A stretch of DNA of 64,000 nt from Agromyces terreus (GCF_009749465.1 NZ_WBIS01000001.1:186001-250000), one strand, 5' to 3'; positions 53,290 to 61,383 are shown, counted from the first letter of the stretch. Notes: generated from the sequence alone by a model not told the origin. Made by a program: numbers and translations.

Positions 53290-55527
53290 TCACTCCCCGA
53301 GCATGCCCGCTTGGATCGCTCGCTCGACTGCTTCAGCGCGCGAGGAGACGTTCAGTTTGCGGTAGATCGAGGCCACCTCCGTGCTCACGGTGTTGCGCGA
53401 GATGAACAAGCGCTGGCCGATCTCGGCGACCTTGAGATGGGTCTGCAGGTAGGGAAGCAGGCGAAGCTCGGCGGGTGTGAGGGGGGTGGTCGCAAAGTGT
53501 CCTACCGTCTCGGCCAACTGCGCGCGGAAGGTTTCGATCTGCTCAGCGAGGACGCCGATCCGAGGGCGGCGTCGCAGCAGGTCGTCGACCTCGTGGAGGA
53601 GGTGCATCGCGGCCGCTCGGTCGCCCATTTGCGAGTAGCACATCGCGAGCTGCAACCGCGTACGCATGGCGAGGTAGGGCAGCACATGGGTGCAATCGAC
53701 CCGTGCGCGCATGGCCTGTGCGAGCAATCGCGTGGCGCTGCTGTCATCGCCGTTGTGGATCGCGATGCGTGCGCTGACGGCGAGAGCGAGCGCCGTCGTC
53801 GCATACCCGGACATGTGGTTGGCATCGATTGCTCGGCGGCCCGAAGCGGCGTGAGCGTCCGCCGCCGCCCAGTCGCCGTCGTCAATCGCGAGGATCGCCA
53901 GTTCGGCTTCGCTGAGTAGCACCGAGTCCGTGTTCCCGAAGGGGACTGCACACTCGATGGCTTCCTCGAACGCTTGACGCGCCTGTCGGTTCTCCCCGTT
54001 GAGGAGGTAGGCGGAGCCGAGCAGGTGCAGCGCCTGGTCCCTCCACGGGCTCCATACAGGCTCGTGGTCGACGGCGTAGTTGGCATCCGCCAGCATTCGA
54101 GCGGGACCATCGCCGCACATCCCCGCCCGGACCATCGCGCGAGCCGACTTGAAGGCGATCTGATCCTCTGCGGACTCCTCCGACACGTCGACGTGCTCCA
54201 GGCCGGCTGCCCACTGCTCGGACGCGGGCGATTTCCCCAGAAGGATCGCCGTCCAGGCTGCGATCACCGTCAGGGCCGGGGTCGCCTTGACAGTGTCGTC
54301 GCCGAGTTCACTCAACCACCTCTCGACCGATGCCACTTCGCCGCGTTGATAGGCGGGCAACGCGGCCGCAGCAACAAGCGCCGGGGAACGCTGTCGCTCG
54401 CCGGAGGCCAGAAGGTGTTCGATCGCGCGCTCGTTCGCGCCCTCGGACTCGAACCACTTCGCCGCGCGACCGTGCAGAAGCGAAATCTCCTTCGCTTCGA
54501 CTCTCTCCAACTCGCCGAGAAGAAACTCGCGAAACAGTGCATGGTACCGGAACCATCGCCTTCGTCGGTCCAGTGGGATGAGGAAGAGGTTCAATGAAGA
54601 GAGGGCGTGGAGCATCGCCTGCGAGTTGTCGGCTTCGCGGACGGAGTCGCAGAGCGGACCAGAGAGTTGGCTCAGGACAGCGGTGCGGCGGAGGAAGTCG
54701 CGCAGAGCGGGGTCGAGGCGCGTGAAACACTCCTGATACAGATAGTCGGAAACGAATGTGTCTTCGCCGGACACGCTTACGACATCGGAGCCGCCGGCGG
54801 ACGCCAGAGCACAGAGGAAGATCCCAGTGGGCCAGCCTTCGCAGCGCTCCACAACCGTCGAAATCTCTTCGTCGCCGGCGTCTACGCGCGCCGCCTCGAA
54901 GATGGTGCGAGCGTCGATTGCTTCGATCCGAAGCCTCTCTTCGCCGATCTCGAGAAGACTGCCTCCGACGCGAAGACGGGTGACGAAGTCCGGAGCGACT
55001 CGGCCGCCGATCACGACCTGTGACCCGTCGGGAACCTCGGCAAGCACCACCTCGAGGGCATCCCGACACTCGCTTGAGTTCGCAAGATGCAGATCGTCGA
55101 TGAAGAGGACGAACGGCTTCGCGGTGCGGTTGAGCGCCCGCCCGAGCATTGGCGCTGATCGGCCGAGCATGGAGGCACCGACGCCGCGCATCTCGGCGAC
55201 GACCTCCGCCGCGTCTGCAGAGACCTCCGCAAGCGATGTCGCCAGAAGGGTGAGTAGGGCCGCAGGATCGTTGTCGAGTCGATCGACCGAGGCCCATGCA
55301 ACGAGACGGTCGTCGGTCGCGGCCCACTCCGCGAGCATCGTCGACTTGCCGTATCCGGCCGGGGCGATCACCGAAACAACTCGACACTCGCTCGCCCGTG
55401 CCACCTCGATGACGCTGCGGCGGCTGACCACTCCGATACCTGGACGCGGCGAGGAGACCTTTCCCTTGAGGAGTGCGCGATTGAAGTCCGGTCGAAGTGA
55501 ACCCCTTTTGACAAGCGCCTCGGTCAC
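53290..55527 (-). CDS. MalT/LAL-type LuxR-family regulator
   Basis: A 745-residue regulator. The N-terminal ATPase (STAND) domain has Walker A SVIAPAGYGKSTMLAEWAAT and Walker B KPFVLFIDDLHLANSSEC. A helical middle domain (CFTRLDPALRDFLRRTAVLS) and TPR-like repeats fill ~390-670. The C-terminal LuxR helix-turn-helix is PLTPAELRLLPYLQTHLKVA, EIGQRLFISRNTVSTEVASI, YRKLNVSSRAEAVERAI. LAL proteins activate transcription when a ligand triggers ATP-dependent oligomerisation. It is divergent from the CMD/aquaporin/DUF1254 group, its likely target. Codon use is looser than core genes, supporting recent acquisition. Confidence 0.92.
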   Translation of the reverse strand: MTEALVKRGSLRPDFNRALLKGKVSSPRPGIGVVSRRSVIEVARASECRVVSVIAPAGYGKSTMLAEWAATDDRLVAWASVDRLDNDPAALLTLLATSLAEVSADAAEVVAEMRGVGASMLGRSAPMLGRALNRTAKPFVLFIDDLHLANSSECRDALEVVLAEVPDGSQVVIGGRVAPDFVTRLRVGGSLLEIGEERLRIEAIDARTIFEAARVDAGDEEISTVVERCEGWPTGIFLCALASAGGSDVVSVSGEDTFVSDYLYQECFTRLDPALRDFLRRTAVLSQLSGPLCDSVREADNSQAMLHALSSLNLFLIPLDRRRRWFRYHALFREFLLGELERVEAKEISLLHGRAAKWFESEGANERAIEHLLASGERQRSPALVAAAALPAYQRGEVASVERWLSELGDDTVKATPALTVIAAWTAILLGKSPASEQWAAGLEHVDVSEESAEDQIAFKSARAMVRAGMCGDGPARMLADANYAVDHEPVWSPWRDQALHLLGSAYLLNGENRQARQAFEEAIECAVPFGNTDSVLLSEAELAILAIDDGDWAAADAHAASGRRAIDANHMSGYATTALALAVSARIAIHNGDDSSATRLLAQAMRARVDCTHVLPYLAMRTRLQLAMCYSQMGDRAAAMHLLHEVDDLLRRRPRIGVLAEQIETFRAQLAETVGHFATTPLTPAELRLLPYLQTHLKVAEIGQRLFISRNTVSTEVASIYRKLNVSSRAEAVERAIQAGMLGE

Positions 55528-55603
55528 TCCTGAATGCTATGCCGCTTCGCCTCCGCTGTGAACGATGCGGAGCGAATCTGCTATCGATCAGCAACGCGCA
55601 CTT

Positions 55604-55620
55604 TCATACAGTCCATATGA
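55604..55620. promoter_or_regulatory. TCATA-N7-TATGA dyad in the LAL/CMD divergent region
   Basis: TCATA (55604-55608) and TATGA (55616-55620) are inverted across 7 bp, in an AT-rich patch between the LAL regulator and the decarboxylase-like gene. It is the best candidate binding site for the regulator; no protein-DNA evidence exists. Confidence 0.4.
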
Positions 55621-55706
55621 GGGTTGTCCAGCTGGTCCGCTCCACACTGATCATCAGCATGTGAGTTCGACATCGCGCGCGGCCGTCGTTGGTGGAAGAA
55701 GGATTC

Positions 55707-56024
55707 GTGGACTACCTTGAGCGCCTCCGCCGATTGTGTGTCGACGATGAACTGCCGGGCGATGCGGACGAACCGGGCTCGAGCATTCTCGACCCTCGGG
55801 CCTATCATCTCGTTCGGCTTGCTGCGCTCGTCGCGATGGCTGCGGCCGAGCCGTCGATTCGGAGCGAGGTCGACGACGCGATCGGTGTCGGCGTTCGACC
55901 GGACGAGATCGTCGACGTGCTGTCCGCGGTGACCACCGTCGCGGGGCGGCCCCGAGTCGTTTCGGCAGCGCCGAGAATCGCCTCGGCTCTCGGCGAGGAT
56001 CTCGACCTTCTTGCGAATCTCTAA
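55707..56024 (+). CDS. Carboxymuconolactone decarboxylase-like (AhpD-like) protein
   Basis: A 105-residue protein of the CMD fold: RAYHLVRLAALVAMAAAEPS, EVDDAIGVGVRPDEIVDVLS and VTTVAGRPRVVSAAPRIASA. The typical redox pair C-x-x-C is absent, so an AhpD-like peroxidase function is unlikely and a structural or decarboxylase-like role remains. GTG 55707 is chosen because GAAGGA lies 5 bp upstream; GTG/TTG codons 15-18 bp earlier lack one. It is the first gene of the set divergent from the LAL regulator. Confidence 0.72.
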   Translation: MDYLERLRRLCVDDELPGDADEPGSSILDPRAYHLVRLAALVAMAAAEPSIRSEVDDAIGVGVRPDEIVDVLSAVTTVAGRPRVVSAAPRIASALGEDLDLLANL

Positions 56025-56063
56025 CCCCAGACCGATCTGCGTGAACACAGGAGGAGCAGCTGA

Positions 56064-56159
56064 ATGATCGGCACGTTGAAGAGTTGGAACGAGGGCGGGG
56101 CCAAGTGGGTCGCTCAGGTGAGTATTCCGGCATCCGAAAGGGACACCCATGTCAGGTAG
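56064..56159 (+). CDS. 31-residue ORF overlapping the aquaporin start
   Basis: ATG 56064 is preceded by AGGAGGAG about 8 bp upstream, one of the best ribosome binding sites in the region. The peptide begins MIGTLKSWNEGGAKWVAQV and ends ERDTHVR. Its stop (56157-56159) lies beyond the ATG of the aquaporin gene (56149) in another frame, so ribosomes ending here could re-start on the aquaporin. It may be a coupling leader or a functional small protein. Confidence 0.55.
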   Translation: MIGTLKSWNEGGAKWVAQVSIPASERDTHVR

Positions 56160-56964
56160 CAATGCGACCCGCCGCAAGGAGGAGTCCTGGTTCCGTACCG
56201 AGTTCCTCGAACCCATGAACGACTTCAAGAACCCGCGTCAGGAGTGGCGGCGGCTCTTCTCCGAGTTGTTCGGCACGTTCCTGCTCGTGATCGTCGCAGC
56301 CGGCGGCGGGATGATGAGCCAGGCGTTCCCCGACACCATCAGCAGGCAGGCGGCGGTCGTCGCCCCTGGCCTCATGGTGATGGGGATCATCCTGTTCATG
56401 GGCAAGGTGTCGGGCGCCCATCTGAACCCGGTCGTGAGCCTCGCGTTCGCGCTTCGACGCGACTTCCCGTGGCGACGGGTACCCGGGTACATCATCGTGC
56501 AACTGCTCGGTGCGACCCTCGCAGCCCTCTTCCTGCAGTCGGTCGTCGGCGTCTCGGCATCCTACGGATCGAACTACCCCGCTTCCAGCTACACCGACGG
56601 GGCCGCGTTCTGGATGGAGTTCGTCCTCACCCTGGGATTGGTCAGCGTCATCCTCGGCACCGCATCGGGCGCGCAGAACATCGGCATCATCGGCGCGTTC
56701 GGCGTCGGCTCGTACATCGCCCTGGCGGGCCTCTGGGGCAGCCCCATCTCCGGCACCTCGATGAACCCCGCCCGCACGTTCGGGCCAGATCTGGTCGGCG
56801 GCGACTTCTCCTCGTATTGGGTGTACGTCGTCGGGCCGCTGGCGGGAGCGCTGGTCGCGGTCGCCTTCGGGTACGTCCTGCGCGGTCGAGGCGGCGGCAA
56901 GGCGGGCTCGGGCGCCGGGCAAGGCGCGCTCTTCACTGAAGTCGACGACCAGACGAAGGACTGA
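56149..56964 (+). CDS. MIP-family channel (aquaporin/glycerol facilitator)
   Basis: A 271-residue six-helix channel. The first half-helix motif is AHLNPVVSLAFAL (NPV instead of NPA), the second SGTSMNPARTFGPDLVGGD (regular NPA). Other marks are ELFGTFLLVIVAAGGGMM in TM1 and YIIVQLLGATLAALFLQSVV. The N-terminus carries ~35 extra polar residues (RRKEESWFRTEFLEPMNDFK), and the C-terminus a Gly-rich, acidic tail. It should pass water or small neutral solutes. It overlaps the 31-residue ORF and is followed after 5 bp by the DUF1254 gene. Confidence 0.92.
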   Translation: MSGSNATRRKEESWFRTEFLEPMNDFKNPRQEWRRLFSELFGTFLLVIVAAGGGMMSQAFPDTISRQAAVVAPGLMVMGIILFMGKVSGAHLNPVVSLAFALRRDFPWRRVPGYIIVQLLGATLAALFLQSVVGVSASYGSNYPASSYTDGAAFWMEFVLTLGLVSVILGTASGAQNIGIIGAFGVGSYIALAGLWGSPISGTSMNPARTFGPDLVGGDFSSYWVYVVGPLAGALVAVAFGYVLRGRGGGKAGSGAGQGALFTEVDDQTKD

Positions 56965-56969
56965 TCTGT

Positions 56970-58451
56970 ATGGCATACATGACCACATCCGCGGGGGTAC
57001 CTGACGGGTACAACACACCGATCCCCAGCAAGATCCTGACGCCGGACCGCGTTCAAACGCGGATCGGTGCGTTGGAGTTCACCGACGGCTTCCCGAGCGA
57101 CGAGACGGCTGCGAAGGTCTTCGACAACCTCGATTTCCTGCGAGCCGTCGAGGTATTCCTGCAGTGTGTTCCCGCGGCGTCGATGGAAGGGATGCGCGCA
57201 GGGCTGACAGAGATCGGCCTTGATGCCGCACACAAGATGGTGATCGCCGACCGCCTGCTGGATTCCAACCCGCTCTTCCTGACCGGGAACACCGACACCG
57301 TCTACGCGCTCGCGATGCTCGACCTGGACCGTGACGGTCCGACGGTCGTCGAGATCCCACCGGGCTGCGGGCCGGGCACCGTCAACGACGCCTGGTTCCG
57401 GTTCGTGACCGACATGGGCGCACCGGGACCTGACCGCGGCGCCGGGGGCAGCTACCTGATCGTGCCTCCCGGCTACACGGGCGAGATCCCTGACGGGCAT
57501 TTCGTCTCCCACTCGCCGAGCTATGCCAACCTCCTGGCATTGCGCGGCTTCACCGTCGAAGGCAAGACCGATGCGGCGAGGGCGATGTTCGAGGACGGCG
57601 TCAAAATCTACCCGCTGTCTGCAGCGCAAGATCGGCCTCAAATGGAGTTCAGTTCCTTCTCGGGCAAGGCGTTCAACACTATTCACGCCAACGATCGGGA
57701 GTTCTATGAAGAGATGGCGCAGGTGATCAGGCGCGAACCGATCGAGATGATCGATCCGGAGACACGGGGCCTGCTCGCTTCGATCGGCATCCACAAGGAT
57801 CATCCGTTCGAACCTGATGAGCGGATGCGCGCCACCCTCGCCGATGCCGCCGCAGTCGGCAACGCCACTGCCCGCTCGATCGTGTTCCACACCCGGGACA
57901 AGCGCGCCTACTTCTACGAGGACCGCAAGTGGAAGACGGGCTTCGTCGGCGGCGACTACCAATGGCTCGACGGTGATGGGCGGGATGGCCGCAACTTGGA
58001 CGCCAGGACGATGTTCTTCTACCAAGCGACGCTGAACACCCCCGCGATGGCGCTGGAGATGGTGGGCGTCGGCTCGCAATATGCGCTCACTGAACGGGAT
58101 GCTTCCGGCGCGTTCCTGCAGGGCGAGAAGAACTATCGCCTCACCCTCCCACCGAATGTTCCGGCCAAGGACTTCTGGTCGGTCATCGCCTACGACCCGC
58201 AGACCCGCTCGGAGCTGCAGACCGGCCAGCCCTTACCCAGCCGCAGCAGTGAGAACAACCACGATGAGCTCGTCTACAACGACGACGGATCGATAGACCT
58301 GACCTTCGGCCCGGAGCCCCCCAGCGAACGTCAGGGCAACTGGATCCAGACCGCTCCCTCGAAGAGCTGGTACGCGATCCTGCGGCTCTATGGACCGCTC
58401 AATCCCTGGTTCGATAAGACATGGAGACCCGACGACATCGAACGTGTCTGA
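56970..58451 (+). CDS. DUF1254/DUF1214 protein
   Basis: A 493-residue protein with an N-terminal DUF1254 domain (DFLRAVEVFLQCVPAASMEG, LTGNTDTVYALAMLDLDRDG, VVEIPPGCGPGTVNDAWFRF) and a C-terminal DUF1214 domain (FWSVIAYDPQTRSELQTGQP, DELVYNDDGSIDLTFGPEPP, NWIQTAPSKSWYAILRLYGP). These paired domains occur in many soil bacteria, often secreted, with no known reaction. No signal peptide is visible here. The gene begins 5 bp after the aquaporin and must share its transcript. The pairing suggests handling of a small neutral compound entering by the channel; that is inference. Confidence 0.88.
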   Translation: MAYMTTSAGVPDGYNTPIPSKILTPDRVQTRIGALEFTDGFPSDETAAKVFDNLDFLRAVEVFLQCVPAASMEGMRAGLTEIGLDAAHKMVIADRLLDSNPLFLTGNTDTVYALAMLDLDRDGPTVVEIPPGCGPGTVNDAWFRFVTDMGAPGPDRGAGGSYLIVPPGYTGEIPDGHFVSHSPSYANLLALRGFTVEGKTDAARAMFEDGVKIYPLSAAQDRPQMEFSSFSGKAFNTIHANDREFYEEMAQVIRREPIEMIDPETRGLLASIGIHKDHPFEPDERMRATLADAAAVGNATARSIVFHTRDKRAYFYEDRKWKTGFVGGDYQWLDGDGRDGRNLDARTMFFYQATLNTPAMALEMVGVGSQYALTERDASGAFLQGEKNYRLTLPPNVPAKDFWSVIAYDPQTRSELQTGQPLPSRSSENNHDELVYNDDGSIDLTFGPEPPSERQGNWIQTAPSKSWYAILRLYGPLNPWFDKTWRPDDIERV

Positions 58452-58539
58452 CCGCCTTTTCGTGCACCATGCAACGTCCCTCGAGCGCATGACGCTCCGA
58501 TTCGGGTAGCCACCTGCCGCGAGGCGCTCCCGCCACTGC

Positions 58540-58556
58540 TCACCTATACAAGGTGA
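58540..58556 (+). promoter_or_regulatory. TCACC-TATACAA-GGTGA dyad at a likely promoter
   Basis: TCACC (58540-58544) and GGTGA (58552-58556) flank TATACAA, which could serve as the -10 box of the phosphatase gene starting at 58642. A repressor bound here would block the polymerase. The -35 is poor, so activation or weak expression is likely. Confidence 0.4.
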
Positions 58557-58641
58557 TGCGCCGCCACGAAGCGAGGGTCTACGTTGGCACCCGGAGAGCC
58601 CCTTGGACGACGGGGTGACCAGCGCGTCGAGAGGGGACGAT

Positions 58642-59475
58642 ATGAACGCCACCACCAGCGACACCATCGTGACCACCGGGATCAGCCCCGGCGTGGCCAT
58701 CGATATTCAGGGAGTGCCGAATCTGCGGGACGTCGGGGGTTGGTCCGCCGCCGGGGGAAAAGTCAAGACCGGTCAGGTGTACCGCTCCGCGGAGTTCTCT
58801 GGGCTGAACGGCACGGCGGCCGACGAGTTCGCGCAGCTCGGCGTACGAACCGTCTACGATCTGCGCACGGCGGACGAGCGAACCGCGAACGCGAACATTC
58901 TGCCGACGGGGACGGAGTACATCGTGCTCGACATCCTCGCCGATCAGCCCGGCGCCGGGCCGGCGCAGATGCTGCAGGTGCTGAGCGACCCCAAGGCCGC
59001 CGAACAGCTCCTCGGCGGCGGCAAAGCCGTCAAGATGTTCGAAGAGAGCTACCGCCAATTCCTCTCGCTCCCCAGCGCGATCGCCGGCTTCCGCCAATTC
59101 TTCATGATCCTCGCCGAGCAGGAGCACCGCCCAGGACTCTTCCACTGCACGACCGGGAAGGACCGCACCGGCTGGGCCGCTGCATCCCTGCTCCTGCTCC
59201 TGGGCGTGAGCGACGACGACGTTCTGGCCGACTATCTACTGACGAACGACTCGCTCGTGCCCGTGCTTCAGCCTACGGTCGACAAGTTTGCGTCGATCGG
59301 TGGCGACCCGGCCCTGCTCGCACCGGTGGTGGGCGTGACGAAGGAATACCTCGAAGCCGCCCGGGCTGAGATGGAGGCGCAGTTCGCCGACATCGAGACG
59401 TATTTCTCAAGGGGTCTCGGGTTGAGCTCGAGGACGATCGACTCGCTCCAGAACGATCTGGTGGTGGCGTCGTGA
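58642..59475 (+). CDS. Tyrosine/lipid phosphatase, PtpB-like
   Basis: A 277-residue phosphatase of the MptpB/Tyr_phosphatase3 family. The start GVPNLRDVGGWSAAGGKVKT and GQVYRSAEFSGL is the family N-terminal motif. The P-loop is FHCTTGKDRTGWAAASLLLL, with the HC-x-x-G-K-D-R-T signature in which Lys and Asp mark the triple-specificity (phosphotyrosine, phosphoserine, phosphoinositide) group. There is no signal peptide. ATG 58642 follows GAGAGGGGAC; a GTG upstream (58603) is weaker. Its stop overlaps the next start (GTGA), giving coupled translation with a 2H phosphoesterase. Confidence 0.9.
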   Translation: MNATTSDTIVTTGISPGVAIDIQGVPNLRDVGGWSAAGGKVKTGQVYRSAEFSGLNGTAADEFAQLGVRTVYDLRTADERTANANILPTGTEYIVLDILADQPGAGPAQMLQVLSDPKAAEQLLGGGKAVKMFEESYRQFLSLPSAIAGFRQFFMILAEQEHRPGLFHCTTGKDRTGWAAASLLLLLGVSDDDVLADYLLTNDSLVPVLQPTVDKFASIGGDPALLAPVVGVTKEYLEAARAEMEAQFADIETYFSRGLGLSSRTIDSLQNDLVVAS

Positions 59476-60110
59476 GCGAGCTGACCGCAGTCGACATACT
59501 GCTCGAGCCCGATCAATCGATGCTCGCGCGCGCCCAGTCGGAGAACGACCGAATGCTCACCAGCATCCCTTCGCCTCCTGGCTTCCATCTCGATGAGCAC
59601 CACCGGCCGCACATCACGACGCTTCAGCGCTACGTGCGGACTGCAGCGCTCGATGAGGTGTACGCGGCGATCGAAGTGGTGCTGAGCACCCTCGACCTCA
59701 GCCACCTGACCTTCTCAGCGGAGAAGATCGAGCACATGGAGGTGCAGCCGGGCGTCGGTATCGCCGCCGTCGTCGTGAAGCCGGGCAAGGAGGTACTCGA
59801 CTTCCAGTCGCGCCTCATTGAGGCGCTGAGGCCGTTCACCGAGTCCGGCGGTACCGCCGCGGCCTATGTGCGCACCGATGCCGAACCCGACATCAACAAC
59901 ACGACGATCACCTACATCGAAAACTACGTCCCCGATCACAGCGGGGCCAACTACCTCGCGCACGTCACCGTCGGCATCGCCAAACTCACCGACCTGACAG
60001 AGATCGAGGCGACGCCATTCGAGCCGCTCACGTTCTCGGTCGGCGGGGTCAGCATCTACCAGCTCGGGAACAACGGCACCGCCGCCCGCCTACTGAAAAG
60101 CTTCTCGTAG
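59472..60110 (+). CDS. 2H phosphoesterase superfamily protein
   Basis: A 212-residue protein of the 2H (LigT/RNA 2',3'-cyclic phosphodiesterase-like) fold. The two H-x-T/S motifs are DEHHRPHITTLQRYVR (~45) and ANYLAHVTVGIAKLTD (~170), spaced as in the superfamily. The enzyme may open cyclic nucleotide or RNA 2',3'-cyclic phosphates. The GTG start overlaps the phosphatase stop (GTGA). The pairing of a phosphatase with a cyclic phosphodiesterase would let one product feed the other; this is inference. Confidence 0.78.
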   Translation: MSELTAVDILLEPDQSMLARAQSENDRMLTSIPSPPGFHLDEHHRPHITTLQRYVRTAALDEVYAAIEVVLSTLDLSHLTFSAEKIEHMEVQPGVGIAAVVVKPGKEVLDFQSRLIEALRPFTESGGTAAAYVRTDAEPDINNTTITYIENYVPDHSGANYLAHVTVGIAKLTDLTEIEATPFEPLTFSVGGVSIYQLGNNGTAARLLKSFS

Positions 60111-60134
60111 TCGATCGATCACCGCTGCAGTGCC

Positions 60135-60518
60135 ATGGTTGAGGTCATGATGGAGACGCCTTCTCTCGCTCAGGTGCGCCGAGTGCTCGAGCGAACCCTG
60201 ATCGTCACTGGCGGCGAGCTCACCGCCGCCATGCGGGATCAGATTTCGGCACTGCGCGCGGTGAGTGGCCCTGTCACGATGCTCGAACTTGACATCCCCT
60301 CCGAGGTCCAGAAGATTGACCGCGCAAATGGTCCCTACCGATCCATGAGCAACGATGCTCAGGTCGAGGTTGTCGACGAAAGCGGCGACGCTATTGGCGG
60401 GATCCTGCTGTGGGTAGAAGACGGTCGGCTGATCACCCTTGAGTACTACTGGTACACCGACGACCCGCCACTCGAGCTCCCAACCGTGCAGCGCATCGTC
60501 TGCGCGACGTCGCGGTAA
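60135..60518 (+). CDS. Hypothetical protein, 127 residues
   Basis: A 127-residue soluble protein: SLAQVRRVLERTLIVTGGEL, MLELDIPSEVQKIDRANGPY and GGILLWVEDGRLITLEYYWY, ending TDDPPLELPTVQRIVCATSR. The beta-strand segment with WVEDGRLITLEYYWYTDDPP recalls immunity-type or DUF proteins with two beta hairpins, but I cannot name a family. ATG 60150 is an alternative start nearer the conserved part. It lies 24 bp after the 2H gene and may share its transcript. Confidence 0.65.
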   Translation: MVEVMMETPSLAQVRRVLERTLIVTGGELTAAMRDQISALRAVSGPVTMLELDIPSEVQKIDRANGPYRSMSNDAQVEVVDESGDAIGGILLWVEDGRLITLEYYWYTDDPPLELPTVQRIVCATSR

Positions 60519-60675
60519 CCGATCGGTTTACGACGAGGTCGGGATGCGCACCGGACGACACGTTGGCGCAGTTCGCAACCTAAGTCGTGTCATACTTTGG
60601 CGCGCCGTTTGAGGTCCATCGGCGTTCAAAGCGCGCGGGTCGACAGCGCAAGAACGGGTGAACGAGGAAGCCACG

Positions 60676-61092
60676 ATGAAGCTCGCCTTCTCGAGCAGAG
60701 GTGCTGCCCCAAGGGTCGTTGAGACAGCGGCAAACGTGCTGGTGGTCGGCGGTGCGTCCGCACTGGTCTACGCCCTGATCGTTCTGGCTTTCCTCGTGCC
60801 CTCGCTGGGAGACAGCAACGCGGCCTTGGCTCTCGCTGCCGGGGCCACAGCGTTCGCGGCATGGTGCGGCGCAGTCGCGATAGTGAGTGGGATCCATGCT
60901 CGTCGCGGCCGAGAATGGCCACGGTTTGTTGCGACGCTGATTGCCATCACGTTGGCTGTCGCTGTCCGCGACCAATGGTTCATCTTGATCGCGCTGGCTC
61001 TCGTCAGCGTCGGCGCGGTACTGCTGTGGCTCCCAACTGCGCGCGCATACGCGGGCACCGGTCGTCGGATGAAAAGAATCAAAGAGGACTGA
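60676..61092 (+). CDS. Membrane protein, four helices, unknown
   Basis: A 138-residue membrane protein. Helices lie at ~18-42 (TAANVLVVGGASALVYALIV), 50-75 (LALAAGATAFAAWCGAVAIV), 87-103 (FVATLIAITLAVAVRD) and 104-122 (FILIALALVSVGAVLLWL). The C-terminus GTGRRMKRIKED is strongly basic and cytoplasmic. ATG 60676 has GAGGAAG 7 bp upstream; the in-frame GTG at 60658 lacks a site. No family was recognised. Its stop is immediately followed by the folded-RNA candidate. Confidence 0.65.
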   Translation: MKLAFSSRGAAPRVVETAANVLVVGGASALVYALIVLAFLVPSLGDSNAALALAAGATAFAAWCGAVAIVSGIHARRGREWPRFVATLIAITLAVAVRDQWFILIALALVSVGAVLLWLPTARAYAGTGRRMKRIKED

Positions 61093-61190
61093 CGGCTACC
61101 TGGTGCGACTCCCCGTGACCGGAACGCCCGCAAGCCGGTCCGGCAGCGGGCGTGAGCCCGATCCCGGGGAGACGCGATACGCCGTGGTGA
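61093..61190 (+). ncRNA. Candidate structured RNA (riboswitch-like leader)
   Basis: CTCCCCG (61109-61115) pairs perfectly with CGGGGAG (61165-61171). Inside it CGCCCGC (61125-61131) pairs with GCGGGCG (61146-61152), which encloses GCCGG-T-CCGGC (61134-61144). GGTGCGACTCC, CCGCAA and GTGAGCCCGA occur in the order seen in cobalamin riboswitches, but the B12 box AGCCAGGAGACCTGCC is missing. AAGGAG (61190-61195) follows. I see a well-formed RNA fold but cannot fix its class. It precedes the rhodanese gene. Confidence 0.45.
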
Positions 61191-61383
61191 AGGAGATGTC
61201 CGATTGCCCTGCCCGCTGAAACGGCCCGCGAAGGTGCGGCAACTGCGACGCCGAGGCCGGCGGCGGGCAGGATCAGCAGGGCCGGCCCGCACCGCCCCGC
61301 CATCCCTGATCGTGTCAGGATGTCGCGCATCGGCGTCCGGATTTCGCGAGGCCGTCGGCGGTCGCCGATGGCAGGGTCGAGGC

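Noticed and set aside
49526..61383. Integrated plasmid or prophage
   Set aside because: No integrase, transposase, structural phage gene, replication gene or tRNA attachment site could be found in the island.
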